Source: an uncultured Paracoccaceae bacterium (GTDB lineage: Bacteria > Pseudomonadota > Alphaproteobacteria > Rhodobacterales > Rhodobacteraceae). Taken from it: a stretch of 64,000 bases of DNA. The position numbers and the translations under genes are program-made. The notes under the pieces were generated by a model. It did not search any database, was not told the origin of the DNA, and saw only the letters and a list, made by a program, of their open reading frames with translations. The first letter of the stretch is position 1; the number at the start of each line of letters is the position of its first letter. The stretch lies in the NCBI GenBank assembly GCA_905182105.1, contig CAJJAR010000004.1, positions 28,996 to 92,995 on the forward strand, in the 5' to 3' direction. Shown here piece after piece: positions 1 to 7,895 of the stretch.

Positions 1-1
1 T

Positions 2-148
2 TCTCCAATTGCGCCTTTCGGGGGGTACAACCACTCTGGGTATGGGAGAGAGGCCGGTCTCGATGCGATCAACGATTACACGCGTACGAAAACCACGTGG
101 ATCAACACGTCAGATGAACCAATGGCGAACCCTTTTGTGATGCGGTGA
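2..148 (+). CDS. Aldehyde dehydrogenase, C-terminal fragment (runs off left edge)
   Basis: Reading frame 2 is open from the window edge and ends in TGA at 146-148, giving the last 48 residues of a protein. They contain PFGGYNHSGYGREAGLDAI, the C-terminal motif typical of NAD(P)-dependent aldehyde dehydrogenases (PFGG.K.SG.GRE.G), followed by YTRTKTTWIN near the end. The start and the catalytic Cys and Glu lie outside the window, so the substrate cannot be inferred. It does not have the methylmalonate/malonate-semialdehyde dehydrogenase C-terminus, so it is not the missing iolA. Confidence 0.85.
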   Translation, partial: SPIAPFGGYNHSGYGREAGLDAINDYTRTKTTWINTSDEPMANPFVMR

Positions 149-226
149 TTTTTCGCCCTTGGGCAGTCAGCAGCCATTCGTCCTGAGTGGGGCTTAAATT
201 AAAAAATTGGAACAACTGTGACGATT

Positions 227-272
227 AAAATAGCCTTGGCTAACTCTCTAGAGAGTTAGCCAAGGCTATTTT
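227..272. terminator. 46-bp perfect palindrome, probable bidirectional terminator
   Basis: Positions 227-249 and 250-272 are exact reverse complements (23-bp arms, no spacer). The palindrome begins AAAATAGCCTTGGC and ends GCCAAGGCTATTTT, so either strand gives a GC-containing stem flanked by A and T tracts. It lies between the end of the aldehyde dehydrogenase gene and the yaeQ-like gene, which are both on the plus strand. A rho-independent terminator is the simplest reading; a perfectly loopless stem of this length is unusual for one. Confidence 0.6.
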
Positions 273-359
273 GCGCTTCATAACACCCAGATATTATGTG
301 CTTCCATAATGCTAACAGACGCACTAGGCATTCCTATCATCGCAATCTTGGGGATAACC

Positions 360-908
360 ATGGCGCAAAAAGCTACCATTCATAAAGTTGAACTGTCCGT
401 TTGCGATATGGATCGTAACTATTATGAAACCCACAAACTGACCGTAGCCAAGCACCCTTCGGAAACAGATGAACGCTTGATGGTTCGCGTTCTTGCATTT
501 GCGTTGAATGCGCACGAGCAATTGGAAATGACTAAAGGTCTTTCAACTGATGACGAACCTGACATTTGGCAAAAAAGCCTAAGTGGTGAATTGGAGCTTT
601 GGGTCGCGCTGGGTCTACCCAGTGAGAAGATCGTTCGCCAATCTTGTGGTAAAGCGGATCAAGTAATCATCTACACATACGGTGGCACCACGGCGGAAGT
701 TTGGTGGGACAAAATCAAGAATAGCACGACCCGATTTGATAACCTTCAGGTGCTGAATTTTGCCGAGAAAGACACTAATGAACTTGGTAAACTGGCTAAC
801 CGTTCGATGAAGGTTCAGGTGAACATTCAAGACGGCGATGTAATGGTTAGTGTCGATGAAAGCATTGTTTACGTTACCCCCATCAAATGGAACAACGCGG
901 GTCGTTGA
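360..908 (+). CDS. YaeQ family protein
   Basis: 182 aa. The frame opens earlier (309), but the ATG at 360 gives the N-terminus MAQKATIHKVELSVCDMDR, the conserved YaeQ start, so that start is chosen. Family features visible are the N-terminal ATIHK..L..CD.DR segment, RVLAFALNA, GLSTDDEPDIW and ELWVALGLPSEK. YaeQ proteins have a PD-(D/E)XK-like fold and no settled biochemical role. Its reading frame ends 26 bp before the convergent photolyase gene. Length matches the usual ~180 residues. Confidence 0.88.
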   Translation: MAQKATIHKVELSVCDMDRNYYETHKLTVAKHPSETDERLMVRVLAFALNAHEQLEMTKGLSTDDEPDIWQKSLSGELELWVALGLPSEKIVRQSCGKADQVIIYTYGGTTAEVWWDKIKNSTTRFDNLQVLNFAEKDTNELGKLANRSMKVQVNIQDGDVMVSVDESIVYVTPIKWNNAGR

Positions 909-933
909 ACGCAAATTTTGCCTGCTTGGCAGA

Positions 934-2469
934 TTAAATCGCTTGCCCACTGTCCAGTGCTTTAAAGAAGCGCCGACTGTCATCTGCGACTGCATCGTGC
1001 TTTTCGTCGCTCATACGCGCATAGCTTTTGTATATTAGCCCCATGCGTGGGTTGCCAGCAAAGTGCTCGCGGTTGCGGGTTACGAAATCCCAATAAAGAT
1101 AGTTAAACGGACAAGCTTCCGGACCATTCTTTTTGGCAACCTTATAGTGGCACGATTTACAGTAATCTGACATTTTGTTGATGTAGGCACCACTGGATGC
1201 ATAGGGTTTTGACGCCACAACACCACCATCTGCAAACAGTGCCATGCCTGTTACATTTGGCAATTCCACCCATTCGTAGGCATCTGCATAGACCAACAAG
1301 AACCATTCGTTCACTTCGTCTGGGTGGATGCCTGCAATCAATGCAAAGTTGCCAAGGACCATAAGACGCTGGATGTGATGCGCGTATGCGTTTTCTTTGG
1401 TTTCAGTTACGCATTGGCGCAGGCAATTCATTTGCGTGTCACCGGTCCAGTAAAAATCGGGAAGCGCACGTGTTGCGTTCAGATAATTGGCCTCTTTGTA
1501 TTCTGGCATTTTCAGCCAATAGATGCCGCGAATGTATTCTCTCCAACCAAGGATTTGGCGGATGAACCCCTCGACTGAATTCAAAGGCGCGTCGCCATCG
1601 TAATAGGTGCGTTCTGCGCGGCGGATGCATTCCAAAGGGTCAAGCAGGCCACAGTTGATATAAAGGCTGATGTGGCTGTGATACATCCACGGTTCGCCTT
1701 GAACCATTGCGTCTTGGTAATCGCCAAAGGTTTGAAGGCGGGTTTCGATGAAGCTATCCAATGCCGCTAACGCTTGCTCTCGCGTAACAGCGTAGTGAAA
1801 TGGCAATAGGTTCCCGAAATGGTCGGGGAAATGTTGTTCTACTAACGCCATAACTTCTGTTGTAATGGCATCAGGTGTGGTGTGGAACGTTGAGGGTACA
1901 TTTAACCCCTCCTTTGGTGGTTTTCTGTTTTCCGCGTCAAAGTTCCATTGTCCACCAACAGGTTGGGCATCATTCATCAAGACGGAATATTTGCGGCGCA
2001 TGTCACGATAGAAATACTCCATGCGCAGCTGTTTGCGCCCTTCGGCCCAGTCATTGAATGCGCTATGGTTGCATAGAAAGCGGTCGTCATCGAGGACAGT
2101 TACCGTGGCGGCCAACTGCTCATCCCAACGGGACATTTCATCACGCAACCGATACTCAGACGCTTCGGTTACGACGACATCAGTTTTGTTGGTCTTGGCC
2201 AAGGCGCGCTTGACTTCGCCCAGAAGCGAGCCTGAATTTTGTGGATCATCATAAGCGGTGTATCGAACATTAAACCCCTGCGCACGCAGCTCATTTGCAA
2301 AGTGGCGCATGGAGGAGAAGACAAATGCGATCTTCTTTTTGTGATGTTTGACATAGGTCGCCTCAGTCTTCACCTCGCACAATAAAATGAGGTCGTTCTT
2401 TTTTGACGTGTCTTTGAGGCTAGAGATGCCCACTCCCAATTGGTCCCCAAGGATCAGTCGCAATGTCAT
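934..2469 (-). CDS. FeS-type bacterial cryptochrome/(6-4) photolyase (PhrB/CryB family)
   Basis: 511 aa. The N-terminus (LRLILGDQL) and layout match the photolyase-related FeS-BCP group, which uses FAD, a lumazine antenna and a 4Fe-4S cluster to repair (6-4) photoproducts or to sense blue light. Four cysteines at residues 349, 437, 440 and 453 match the spacing of the cluster ligands in Agrobacterium PhrB (350, 438, 441, 454). The C-terminal half keeps the FAD-binding region (GFIRQILGWREY, NAYAHHIQRLMVLGNFAL). It follows a DUF2805 gene on the same strand with a 38-bp gap, a common pairing. Repair enzyme versus photoreceptor cannot be decided from sequence alone. Confidence 0.92.
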   Translation of the reverse strand: MTLRLILGDQLGVGISSLKDTSKKNDLILLCEVKTEATYVKHHKKKIAFVFSSMRHFANELRAQGFNVRYTAYDDPQNSGSLLGEVKRALAKTNKTDVVVTEASEYRLRDEMSRWDEQLAATVTVLDDDRFLCNHSAFNDWAEGRKQLRMEYFYRDMRRKYSVLMNDAQPVGGQWNFDAENRKPPKEGLNVPSTFHTTPDAITTEVMALVEQHFPDHFGNLLPFHYAVTREQALAALDSFIETRLQTFGDYQDAMVQGEPWMYHSHISLYINCGLLDPLECIRRAERTYYDGDAPLNSVEGFIRQILGWREYIRGIYWLKMPEYKEANYLNATRALPDFYWTGDTQMNCLRQCVTETKENAYAHHIQRLMVLGNFALIAGIHPDEVNEWFLLVYADAYEWVELPNVTGMALFADGGVVASKPYASSGAYINKMSDYCKSCHYKVAKKNGPEACPFNYLYWDFVTRNREHFAGNPRMGLIYKSYARMSDEKHDAVADDSRRFFKALDSGQAI

Positions 2470-2507
2470 GTTAGGTTCCTTTGGTCACGAAGGTTGGGCG
2501 AGGGGGG

Positions 2508-2723
2508 TTATTTATATTCAGCGCGGCGGTCACTAAAGGTGCGCACGCGTTTGCGCCAAGCCCTGTAGCTGCCGCTTTTGAGCGTCTCGCGCATTAGGTT
2601 TTTTACCTGTTTTTCGCTGATCCCATACTCGCGTTTTATGTCACTAAAGCTAACGTGATCAGAAAGTGCCATCTGAACTATTTCACTAACGTGAGCGGCG
2701 CTTAATTCGGTATTTGTATCCAT
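2508..2723 (-). CDS. Small photolyase-associated protein, DUF2805/TIGR03643 family
   Basis: 71 aa, basic. It contains a helix-turn-helix-like stretch (FSDIKREYGISEKQVKNLM) followed by a basic tail (YRAWRKRVRTFSDRRAEYK). This is the DUF2805/TIGR03643 family, usually found next to photolyase or cryptochrome genes, as here, where it lies 38 bp upstream of and co-directional with the PhrB/CryB gene. The HTH-like region suggests nucleic-acid binding, but I know of no demonstrated function. Length is normal for the family. Confidence 0.82.
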   Translation of the reverse strand: MDTNTELSAAHVSEIVQMALSDHVSFSDIKREYGISEKQVKNLMRETLKSGSYRAWRKRVRTFSDRRAEYK

Positions 2724-2909
2724 ATACTTTAGCTAGTGTGAATGGGCTGTCTGACAAGCCATGAACCGCCATGGCCTTTAACGAAACCTTTGAAAGTTAT
2801 CGGGTGCTACATTTGCAAGTTGCGCTCACGCCTGTGCATCGACAAATGTAGGGTATTGGCCCCATCCTGTTTGGCGCTGACCCATGACATTGTATTCTGG
2901 AGGTTCCTA

Positions 2910-3188
2910 ATGGCTGATACCGATGAAACAAACACTAAGACGCATTATATTTGCCAAACTTATGTTGAGAAAAAGCAAGGTTCTGGCGTGGTGACTTTGG
3001 CAATTGACAAACAGTTTGAGTACTCCAAAGCTTCAGATGCCGAAGAACGTGCGGAACGCGAATACCGCAATGAGACCTGTGTGGGGGCGGACGCCTACAT
3101 GATCGTTGAAGATTCACAATCTGATGAAGTTGGGATACCTGATTTTCTTGTGCGCCTTGGCAATGTGCCAGACGATGATGGGTCCTGA
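2910..3188 (+). CDS. Hypothetical small acidic protein
   Basis: 92 aa from the ATG at 2910, chosen over the upstream in-frame start at 2742 because a GGAGG lies 6 bases before it. The protein is soluble and acidic, with a run of charged residues in the middle (SDAEERAEREYRNE) and an acidic C-terminus (NVPDDDGS). I do not recognise a family. It stands alone between the divergent DUF2805-photolyase operon and the convergent MATE remnant. Confidence 0.6.
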   Translation: MADTDETNTKTHYICQTYVEKKQGSGVVTLAIDKQFEYSKASDAEERAEREYRNETCVGADAYMIVEDSQSDEVGIPDFLVRLGNVPDDDGS

Positions 3189-3209
3189 CCCAACACTGTA
3201 TGGGTCAGG
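3184..3209. terminator. Possible terminator hairpin
   Basis: Perfect 9-bp stem CCTGACCCA / TGGGTCAGG with an 8-nt loop, starting within the last codons of the hypothetical gene and lying between two convergent reading frames. There is no downstream T tract on either strand, so intrinsic termination is uncertain. Confidence 0.4.
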
Positions 3210-3224
3210 GGGCAAATTAATCTG

Positions 3225-3709
3225 TTACCGACAATGCTGCATGATCTTGAACGATCGCTGGTGCTCTTTGAACTCAGGATCAACGGTCTTGGTCAGTTGA
3301 TCGGTTTTGGCTTTCTTCATCAATCGTTCGGCCAGTATGAATGAAAAGATTGCGGCGAACATTCCCCCAGCCATCTGTCCAATTAGGACACCTTCAGCGC
3401 CCCACAGCTGTGCGCCAAAGTAAACGATAGGGAGCCTGCCCAGTTGATCCACGTTGAATAGAATGGGTGGCCTAGATTGTTGTAGGCCGCGTTACCAACA
3501 ATGATAATACTATTGAATATCCATGCCAGTGAGAGTGGACCGCAGAATATGAAGATAAGATCGCGTGTTACGCCTCTTGCATTGAGCAGGTCTGCGATTG
3601 GTGCGCTTGCAAGGTACAAGACAAACACATTAGGGATCACGTAGACGACAATCAAAACCATGCTGCTGTTAAACGCATAACGTACGCGCCCATGACGAAA
3701 CCAGGCGCC
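3225..3709 (-). pseudogene. MATE family efflux transporter, C-terminal remnant with frameshift
   Basis: Two overlapping minus-strand frames together encode about 160 residues of a MATE/NorM-type multidrug exporter C-terminus. The first covers GRVRYAFNSSMVLIVVYVIP to the STWINWAGSL region. The second continues with RLPIVYFGAQLWGAEGVLIG and a final transmembrane helix. The break is near 3440. Intact MATE proteins have about 450 residues, so the N-terminal two thirds are gone. The remnant begins in the codon after the iolB stop and in the same frame as iolB, which suggests a deletion joined it there. It is unlikely to be functional. Confidence 0.8.
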
Positions 3710-4516
3710 TTAGGCGTCGCGTTTGGCAATCCAGTCGTGGGCAGGGTCATTTTCAAAACGCCATTTGCGCAAGGGGCCCGCCATCACATTTAGATAATAC
3801 AATTCATATCCATAAGGGGCACCGCAAGGGTGGTGGCCTTTGGGTACTAGAACCACATCGCCATCCTTGGCTGCCATGGTTTCATCCAACTCACCGTCTT
3901 CGGTATACACACGTTGAATTGCAAATCCTTGAGCGGGATTGAGACGGTGGTAATAGGTTTCCTCAAGGTAGGTCATGTCGGGGTAGTTATCTTCGTCATG
4001 GCGGTGGCTTGGGTAAGACGACCAATTTCCAGAAGGTGTGAACACCTCGGTGACCAGCAGGCTGCCTGCAACGTCACGATCTTCCATCGCGATATTGTTG
4101 ATGAACCGCTGGTTTTGTCCAATGCCACGTTGGGTCAATTCGATACCATCTGGCCCTATGCGTTGTGCTGGATAGTCGCCTTTTGCGGGGGCACTACAAA
4201 CGGCCAAGACGCAATCAGTGGTGGCTGTTGCTGTCCAGTCGCTATCGCCGGGAACATAGGCGCAGTGGGGGGCTGTCTTTTCGAAAACAGACATGCGGTC
4301 ACCCATTTTACCAAAATCGATGCCTGCGGCTTGGACCTCGGCGTGGCCTTCGACAAGAACTAAAATTACTTCGCACTCTCCTGTTGCTTCATTGGCCGTT
4401 TCACCTGCTTTAAGGTGATAAAGGCCAAAGCCAACATACTCCCATCCGGCCGTTTCTGGCGTAATGTCGTGTACTTTACTGGATGTATTGGTCGGCGAGC
4501 GAAGAAGGTTTGCCAT
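3710..4516 (-). CDS. iolB: 5-deoxy-glucuronate isomerase IolB
   Basis: 268 aa, the usual IolB length. IolB converts 5-deoxy-D-glucuronate to 2-deoxy-5-keto-D-gluconate in myo-inositol catabolism. The double-cupin fold shows its metal-binding residues in the C-terminal half: SYPSHRHDED, the LEETYYHR glutamate, and KGHHPCGAPYGYELYYLNVM. It is the last intact gene of the minus-strand operon with the ABC transporter. The stop codon is followed directly by MATE pseudogene sequence in the same frame. A second IolB-like protein is encoded at 15061-15903; this copy has the more canonical motifs. Confidence 0.93.
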   Translation of the reverse strand: MANLLRSPTNTSSKVHDITPETAGWEYVGFGLYHLKAGETANEATGECEVILVLVEGHAEVQAAGIDFGKMGDRMSVFEKTAPHCAYVPGDSDWTATATTDCVLAVCSAPAKGDYPAQRIGPDGIELTQRGIGQNQRFINNIAMEDRDVAGSLLVTEVFTPSGNWSSYPSHRHDEDNYPDMTYLEETYYHRLNPAQGFAIQRVYTEDGELDETMAAKDGDVVLVPKGHHPCGAPYGYELYYLNVMAGPLRKWRFENDPAHDWIAKRDA

Positions 4517-4545
4517 GAGAAAATCTCAATTCATTAGTGTTGGAT

Positions 4546-4776
4546 TTATCGGTTTTCCGATGGAGCTTTTGCGTCATCGGGTAAAACAAAATCAAAGAAA
4601 AAGACGTAAGTTGAATAGACGCCTATGCCGGCCATTAAGAACGCCCAGACGGCGTTCCCTGCAGTCGCTTCGACAACCGTCCATCCTGCGAGGACAGCAA
4701 TCAGGACAATCCGCCGCCAAAGGGGGCGGAAAAAAGGGTGGCGCAATTCTAGGGCGTTTGGTCGCCGTTTGGTCAT
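4546..4776 (-). CDS. Small membrane protein, DUF3329-like
   Basis: 76 aa from the ATG at 4776, which has GGAG 7 bases upstream; an earlier in-frame ATG at 4830 would overlap the ABC ATPase gene by 38 bp. The N-terminus is basic with HPFFRPLWRR. Two hydrophobic helices follow (about residues 20-36 and 41-60), then a polar tail. I associate this with the DUF3329 group of small inner-membrane proteins, with moderate certainty. It sits between the ATPase gene and iolB in one operon, so a role with the inositol transporter is possible but unproven. Confidence 0.65.
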   Translation of the reverse strand: MTKRRPNALELRHPFFRPLWRRIVLIAVLAGWTVVEATAGNAVWAFLMAGIGVYSTYVFFFDFVLPDDAKAPSENR

Positions 4777-4792
4777 TGCGCGGCTCCAATCA

Positions 4793-5587
4793 TTAAACAG
4801 TGCCGCCCAAGGAACCTTCAAGTGAGGCAAGTTCTTGGCCGCCAGCCATTAGGTCCTGAAGTGCTTCGGGCGTGATACCGCCACGTTCTGCGGTGCCGTG
4901 TGTTGTTCCGCGATTTAAAACCGTGAAACGATCCCCTACGGCCAAAGCATGACGCACGTTGTGGGTGATGAAGACAACCGCTACACCTTCTTTGCGCACC
5001 TTGTCGATTGTGGCCAAAACGTTGGATGTTTGGCGTACGCCAAGTGCGGAAGTTGGCTCGTCCAAGATCAACACCTTGGCTCCGAAATGCACAGCACGTG
5101 AGATAGCCACGGTTTGTCTCTCACCACCCGAAAGGGTTCCAACCGCTTGATCTGGGCCGCGCAGATTGATGCCCATTTTACGCATGGCTTCCATTGTTTC
5201 ATGGTCTGCTTTTTCACGGTCATAAAACTGGATGCCCGCGATCTTCTTTGTTGGCTCATTGCCCAAGAAGAAATTACGACTGACAGACATCAAAGGAATC
5301 ATGGCAAGGTGCTGGTGCACTGTCGAAATTCCAGCTTCCATAGCATCGCGCGGGTTCTCAAAGTTTTGAACGTTGCCATCTACAATGATGTCACCCTCAG
5401 TTGGCTTCACAACACCCGACATCGTTTTGATGAAGGTTGATTTGCCCGCGCCGTTGTCACCTAGAAGGCAATGACATTCGCCCGGATAAATTTTGATAGA
5501 AACACCGGCCAGCGCGATCACTGGTCCGTAGGTTTTTCTGATGTTGCGCATCTCGATGATAGGCTTTTTTTCTGTTTGAGCATTCAT
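4793..5587 (-). CDS. Sugar/inositol ABC transporter, ATP-binding protein
   Basis: 264 aa with one nucleotide-binding domain: Walker A GDNGAGKST, signature LSGGERQTVAISRA, Walker B VLILDEPTSAL and H-loop VFITHN. It is the single-domain FrcA-like type, unlike the ~500-aa double-domain ATPases of ribose or xylose systems. It starts 1 bp after the permease stop, so translation is probably coupled. With the permease and binding protein upstream and iolB downstream it should power myo-inositol (or scyllo-inositol) import. Substrate assignment rests on context. Confidence 0.9.
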   Translation of the reverse strand: MNAQTEKKPIIEMRNIRKTYGPVIALAGVSIKIYPGECHCLLGDNGAGKSTFIKTMSGVVKPTEGDIIVDGNVQNFENPRDAMEAGISTVHQHLAMIPLMSVSRNFFLGNEPTKKIAGIQFYDREKADHETMEAMRKMGINLRGPDQAVGTLSGGERQTVAISRAVHFGAKVLILDEPTSALGVRQTSNVLATIDKVRKEGVAVVFITHNVRHALAVGDRFTVLNRGTTHGTAERGGITPEALQDLMAGGQELASLEGSLGGTV

Positions 5588-5588
5588 T

Positions 5589-6707
5589 TCAACGCTCTCC
5601 TGTAATCAAGCGACGGATGTATGTGTTTAGGATCACCGCACCAAGCAGGATAACACCAAGGAACACGCGGAAGAGTGAGCTTTCAACTCCGGCAAAGAAT
5701 AGGCCTTGCTGCACAACACCAAAGATCAATGCCCCAAGTGCAGCGCCGATGACGGAACCATAACCACCTGTCAAAAGCGCACCGCCGATGACAACTGCTA
5801 TGATGGCTTCAAACTCTTTAAGCAACCCACGGTCCGCTCCAGCTGAGCCAAACTCCATAACCTGACATGTCGCAAATACGGTTGCGCAGAAAGCCGTGAA
5901 CATGAACATCAAGATTTTAACCTTACTCACAGGAACACCTGAATTACGCGCAGCTTCTGCATCGCCACCAGATGCAAAGACCCAGTTGCCGAAACGTGTT
6001 TTGGTCAAAAGGATATGTCCAAATATAACGAGACCCAGCGCCCAAACGATCAACATTGGAATGCCGTCAACCACTGGTTGGCCTGCACGTGTGCCGCGTG
6101 AAAACACTGCAATCACACCTAGGTCACCCAAATAAATAAAGAGGCCTTGTAAAATTTTGCCGCCAAAAATAATGCCGAGCCAATCTCCCTCTGCCGCTTC
6201 ACGAATGCCACCGATGATGGTTTTGCGCTCAATTGTTTGAGGTAGGAAGATTGTGAAGCCCCGAAGAATGAACAAAAAAGCCAAAGTTACTATGAAGCTA
6301 GGTAGACCAGTTCTGATGCAAATCAGGCCATTCAATGCACCGATTGTCATGCAGATTACGAAAGTTAATATGATCGCCATCCACATGGGCCAACCAAATG
6401 TGACCCCGAAGATTGCGATGAGCATGCCGGCGAAACCGATCATCGAACCGACGCTCAGGTCAAATTCGCCAGCAATCATTAGTAGGCATGCGCCCACGGC
6501 AATGATCATAAATTGGGCAGAGACCACCGACCAGTTCATCACGCCCTGCACGCTGAACATGCCACTGTCGCCAGCTAAGAAGATAAATACCGCAAATACT
6601 GCGATCGTCCCGATGATTCCACCAAGTTCGGGGCGTATCAGCGCGTTGCGAAACGACGACATCTCGTTGACGCGTTCGTCGATTCCAGTGGTTGTCTCGT
6701 TGGACAT
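5589..6707 (-). CDS. Sugar/inositol ABC transporter, permease
   Basis: 372 aa, hydrophobic throughout with about 8-10 transmembrane segments. It belongs to the branched BPD_transp_2 family of sugar permeases (RbsC/FrcC type), with the signature stretch GEFDLSVGSMIGFAGM near residue 80 and GGALLTGGYGSVIGAALGAL near the C-terminus. An AGGAAG ribosome site lies just upstream. It is flanked by the binding protein and ATPase genes in one minus-strand operon. The iol context supports inositol as substrate; ribose or fructose cannot be excluded from sequence. Confidence 0.9.
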   Translation of the reverse strand: MSNETTTGIDERVNEMSSFRNALIRPELGGIIGTIAVFAVFIFLAGDSGMFSVQGVMNWSVVSAQFMIIAVGACLLMIAGEFDLSVGSMIGFAGMLIAIFGVTFGWPMWMAIILTFVICMTIGALNGLICIRTGLPSFIVTLAFLFILRGFTIFLPQTIERKTIIGGIREAAEGDWLGIIFGGKILQGLFIYLGDLGVIAVFSRGTRAGQPVVDGIPMLIVWALGLVIFGHILLTKTRFGNWVFASGGDAEAARNSGVPVSKVKILMFMFTAFCATVFATCQVMEFGSAGADRGLLKEFEAIIAVVIGGALLTGGYGSVIGAALGALIFGVVQQGLFFAGVESSLFRVFLGVILLGAVILNTYIRRLITGER

Positions 6708-6741
6708 TTCATTCTTCCTATAGGTCTTGTTAGAAACAATA

Positions 6742-6774
6742 AGGGCGGTGCCTTCGTTTAGAAAACGCCGCCCT
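6742..6774 (-). promoter_or_regulatory. Intercistronic hairpin between binding protein and permease genes
   Basis: In the 78-bp gap after the binding-protein gene, AGGGCGG and CCGCCCT form a GC-rich stem on the minus strand, with extra partial pairing inside. Such hairpins often protect the binding-protein mRNA or partly terminate transcription, so that binding protein outnumbers membrane subunits. Its function here is inferred. Confidence 0.45.
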
Positions 6775-6785
6775 CAGTTTAGATT

Positions 6786-7736
6786 TTAGCGGTATTCACC
6801 AGCAAATTTTTCAACCATTTCTAGACCAGAAGCTGTTACGAAGCCCGGGCCAGAGTTGATGTTGTTGCCAGGCAAAACACCGTAACGGTGGTAGTTCGCC
6901 ATCACAACAACCGGCAAGTAAGCCTGCAAGAATGGCTGTTGGTCGATGCCCCAGCTGATAACGCCAGCTTTGATGCCATTAACGATCTCTGCACCTAGGT
7001 CAAATGTACCAAAGTAGATGTCGCCAGCCATGCCGTTTTCGTCAAGAGCCAACAATGTTGGATCTGCAGAGGTTGGGCCTAGTGTGAGAACAGCGTCTGT
7101 TTCTGGGTTAGCAGTCAAGTAAGCCAATACACGGTTTTTAATCTCAGCTGGATCTTGGCCAGAGTCGATCATTTGGTTGCCCAGCTCAATGCCTAGACCA
7201 TCTGCAAAGCCTTGGCAGCGATCAGTCGATGAAGGTGAAGAGATGTAGTGATTAACACACAGGAAGCTTCCAACGCCGTCGCCTTTAGCGCGAAGACCAG
7301 CAGCTAGACCTGCGTCATACTCAGGTTGGCCAACGTACATAAGTGCGCCAACTTCACGTGCCTGGTCCGGTGTGCCAGAATTCATGATGATGACGTCAAT
7401 GCCGCTTGCGACGGCGTCCATGATTGGGCCTTTAAGCACATCATAGTCAGCGAGTGTTGTGATGATGCCGTTTGGACCAGAAGCAGCTGCCTGTTCAATG
7501 ATACGTGCCATATCACCCAAATCACCAGTTGGCGGGTTGCGGTATTCAACCTCAACGCCCATCTGATCACCAGCAAGTGCGATGCCATTTTTGATTGTGT
7601 TCCACCAGCTGTCGCTGTCAGGCGCGTGGCTGACAAGTACGTATTTCAGATTATCACTGTGGCCATCAGCAACTGCTGTGAGTGGTGCTGCAAAAAGCGC
7701 TGCGCCAATCGCGAGCGACTTGATTACTGTTTTCAT
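6786..7736 (-). CDS. Periplasmic sugar/inositol-binding protein of ABC transporter
   Basis: 316 aa from the ATG at 7736, chosen because GGGAGGACCTC precedes it and a clean Sec signal peptide follows (MKTVIKSLAIGAALFAAPLT, cleavage near AVADG). The mature part is a periplasmic-binding-protein-like fold of the ribose/galactose class (LKYVLVSHAPDSDSWWNTI; repeated NGIITTLADY and IDVIIMNSGTPD strands). It is first gene of the transporter operon, divergent from the LacI regulator, with an operator in the shared promoter. The iol neighbourhood points to myo-inositol as ligand. Confidence 0.9.
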   Translation of the reverse strand: MKTVIKSLAIGAALFAAPLTAVADGHSDNLKYVLVSHAPDSDSWWNTIKNGIALAGDQMGVEVEYRNPPTGDLGDMARIIEQAAASGPNGIITTLADYDVLKGPIMDAVASGIDVIIMNSGTPDQAREVGALMYVGQPEYDAGLAAGLRAKGDGVGSFLCVNHYISSPSSTDRCQGFADGLGIELGNQMIDSGQDPAEIKNRVLAYLTANPETDAVLTLGPTSADPTLLALDENGMAGDIYFGTFDLGAEIVNGIKAGVISWGIDQQPFLQAYLPVVVMANYHRYGVLPGNNINSGPGFVTASGLEMVEKFAGEYR

Positions 7737-7818
7737 GAGGTCCTCCCAGACGTTTCTATTCTTTTGTGTCTCGCGGGTTTCCCGCCAACAACGAAATCTA
7801 ACCATACCATTATTCAGA

Positions 7819-7834
7819 TTGCAACCGGTTGCAA
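7819..7834. promoter_or_regulatory. Operator for the iol LacI-type regulator (copy 1)
   Basis: Perfect 16-bp palindrome TTGCAACCGGTTGCAA with the central CG typical of LacI-family sites. It lies between the divergent binding-protein and lacI-type genes. The same 16 bp recur at 12092-12107, between the other two divergent iol operons, which supports a shared regulator. Confidence 0.8.
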
Positions 7835-7895
7835 AAATTGTTTTTACCTTTTCGTTTCCCAAACATATAACGTCATGAAAATAGGGAGTAACTAG

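Noticed and set aside
2..148. Could be iolA, the missing inositol-pathway dehydrogenase
   Set aside because: The C-terminal motif is that of a generic NAD-dependent aldehyde dehydrogenase (PFGGYNHSGYGREAG), not of methylmalonate/malonate-semialdehyde dehydrogenase.
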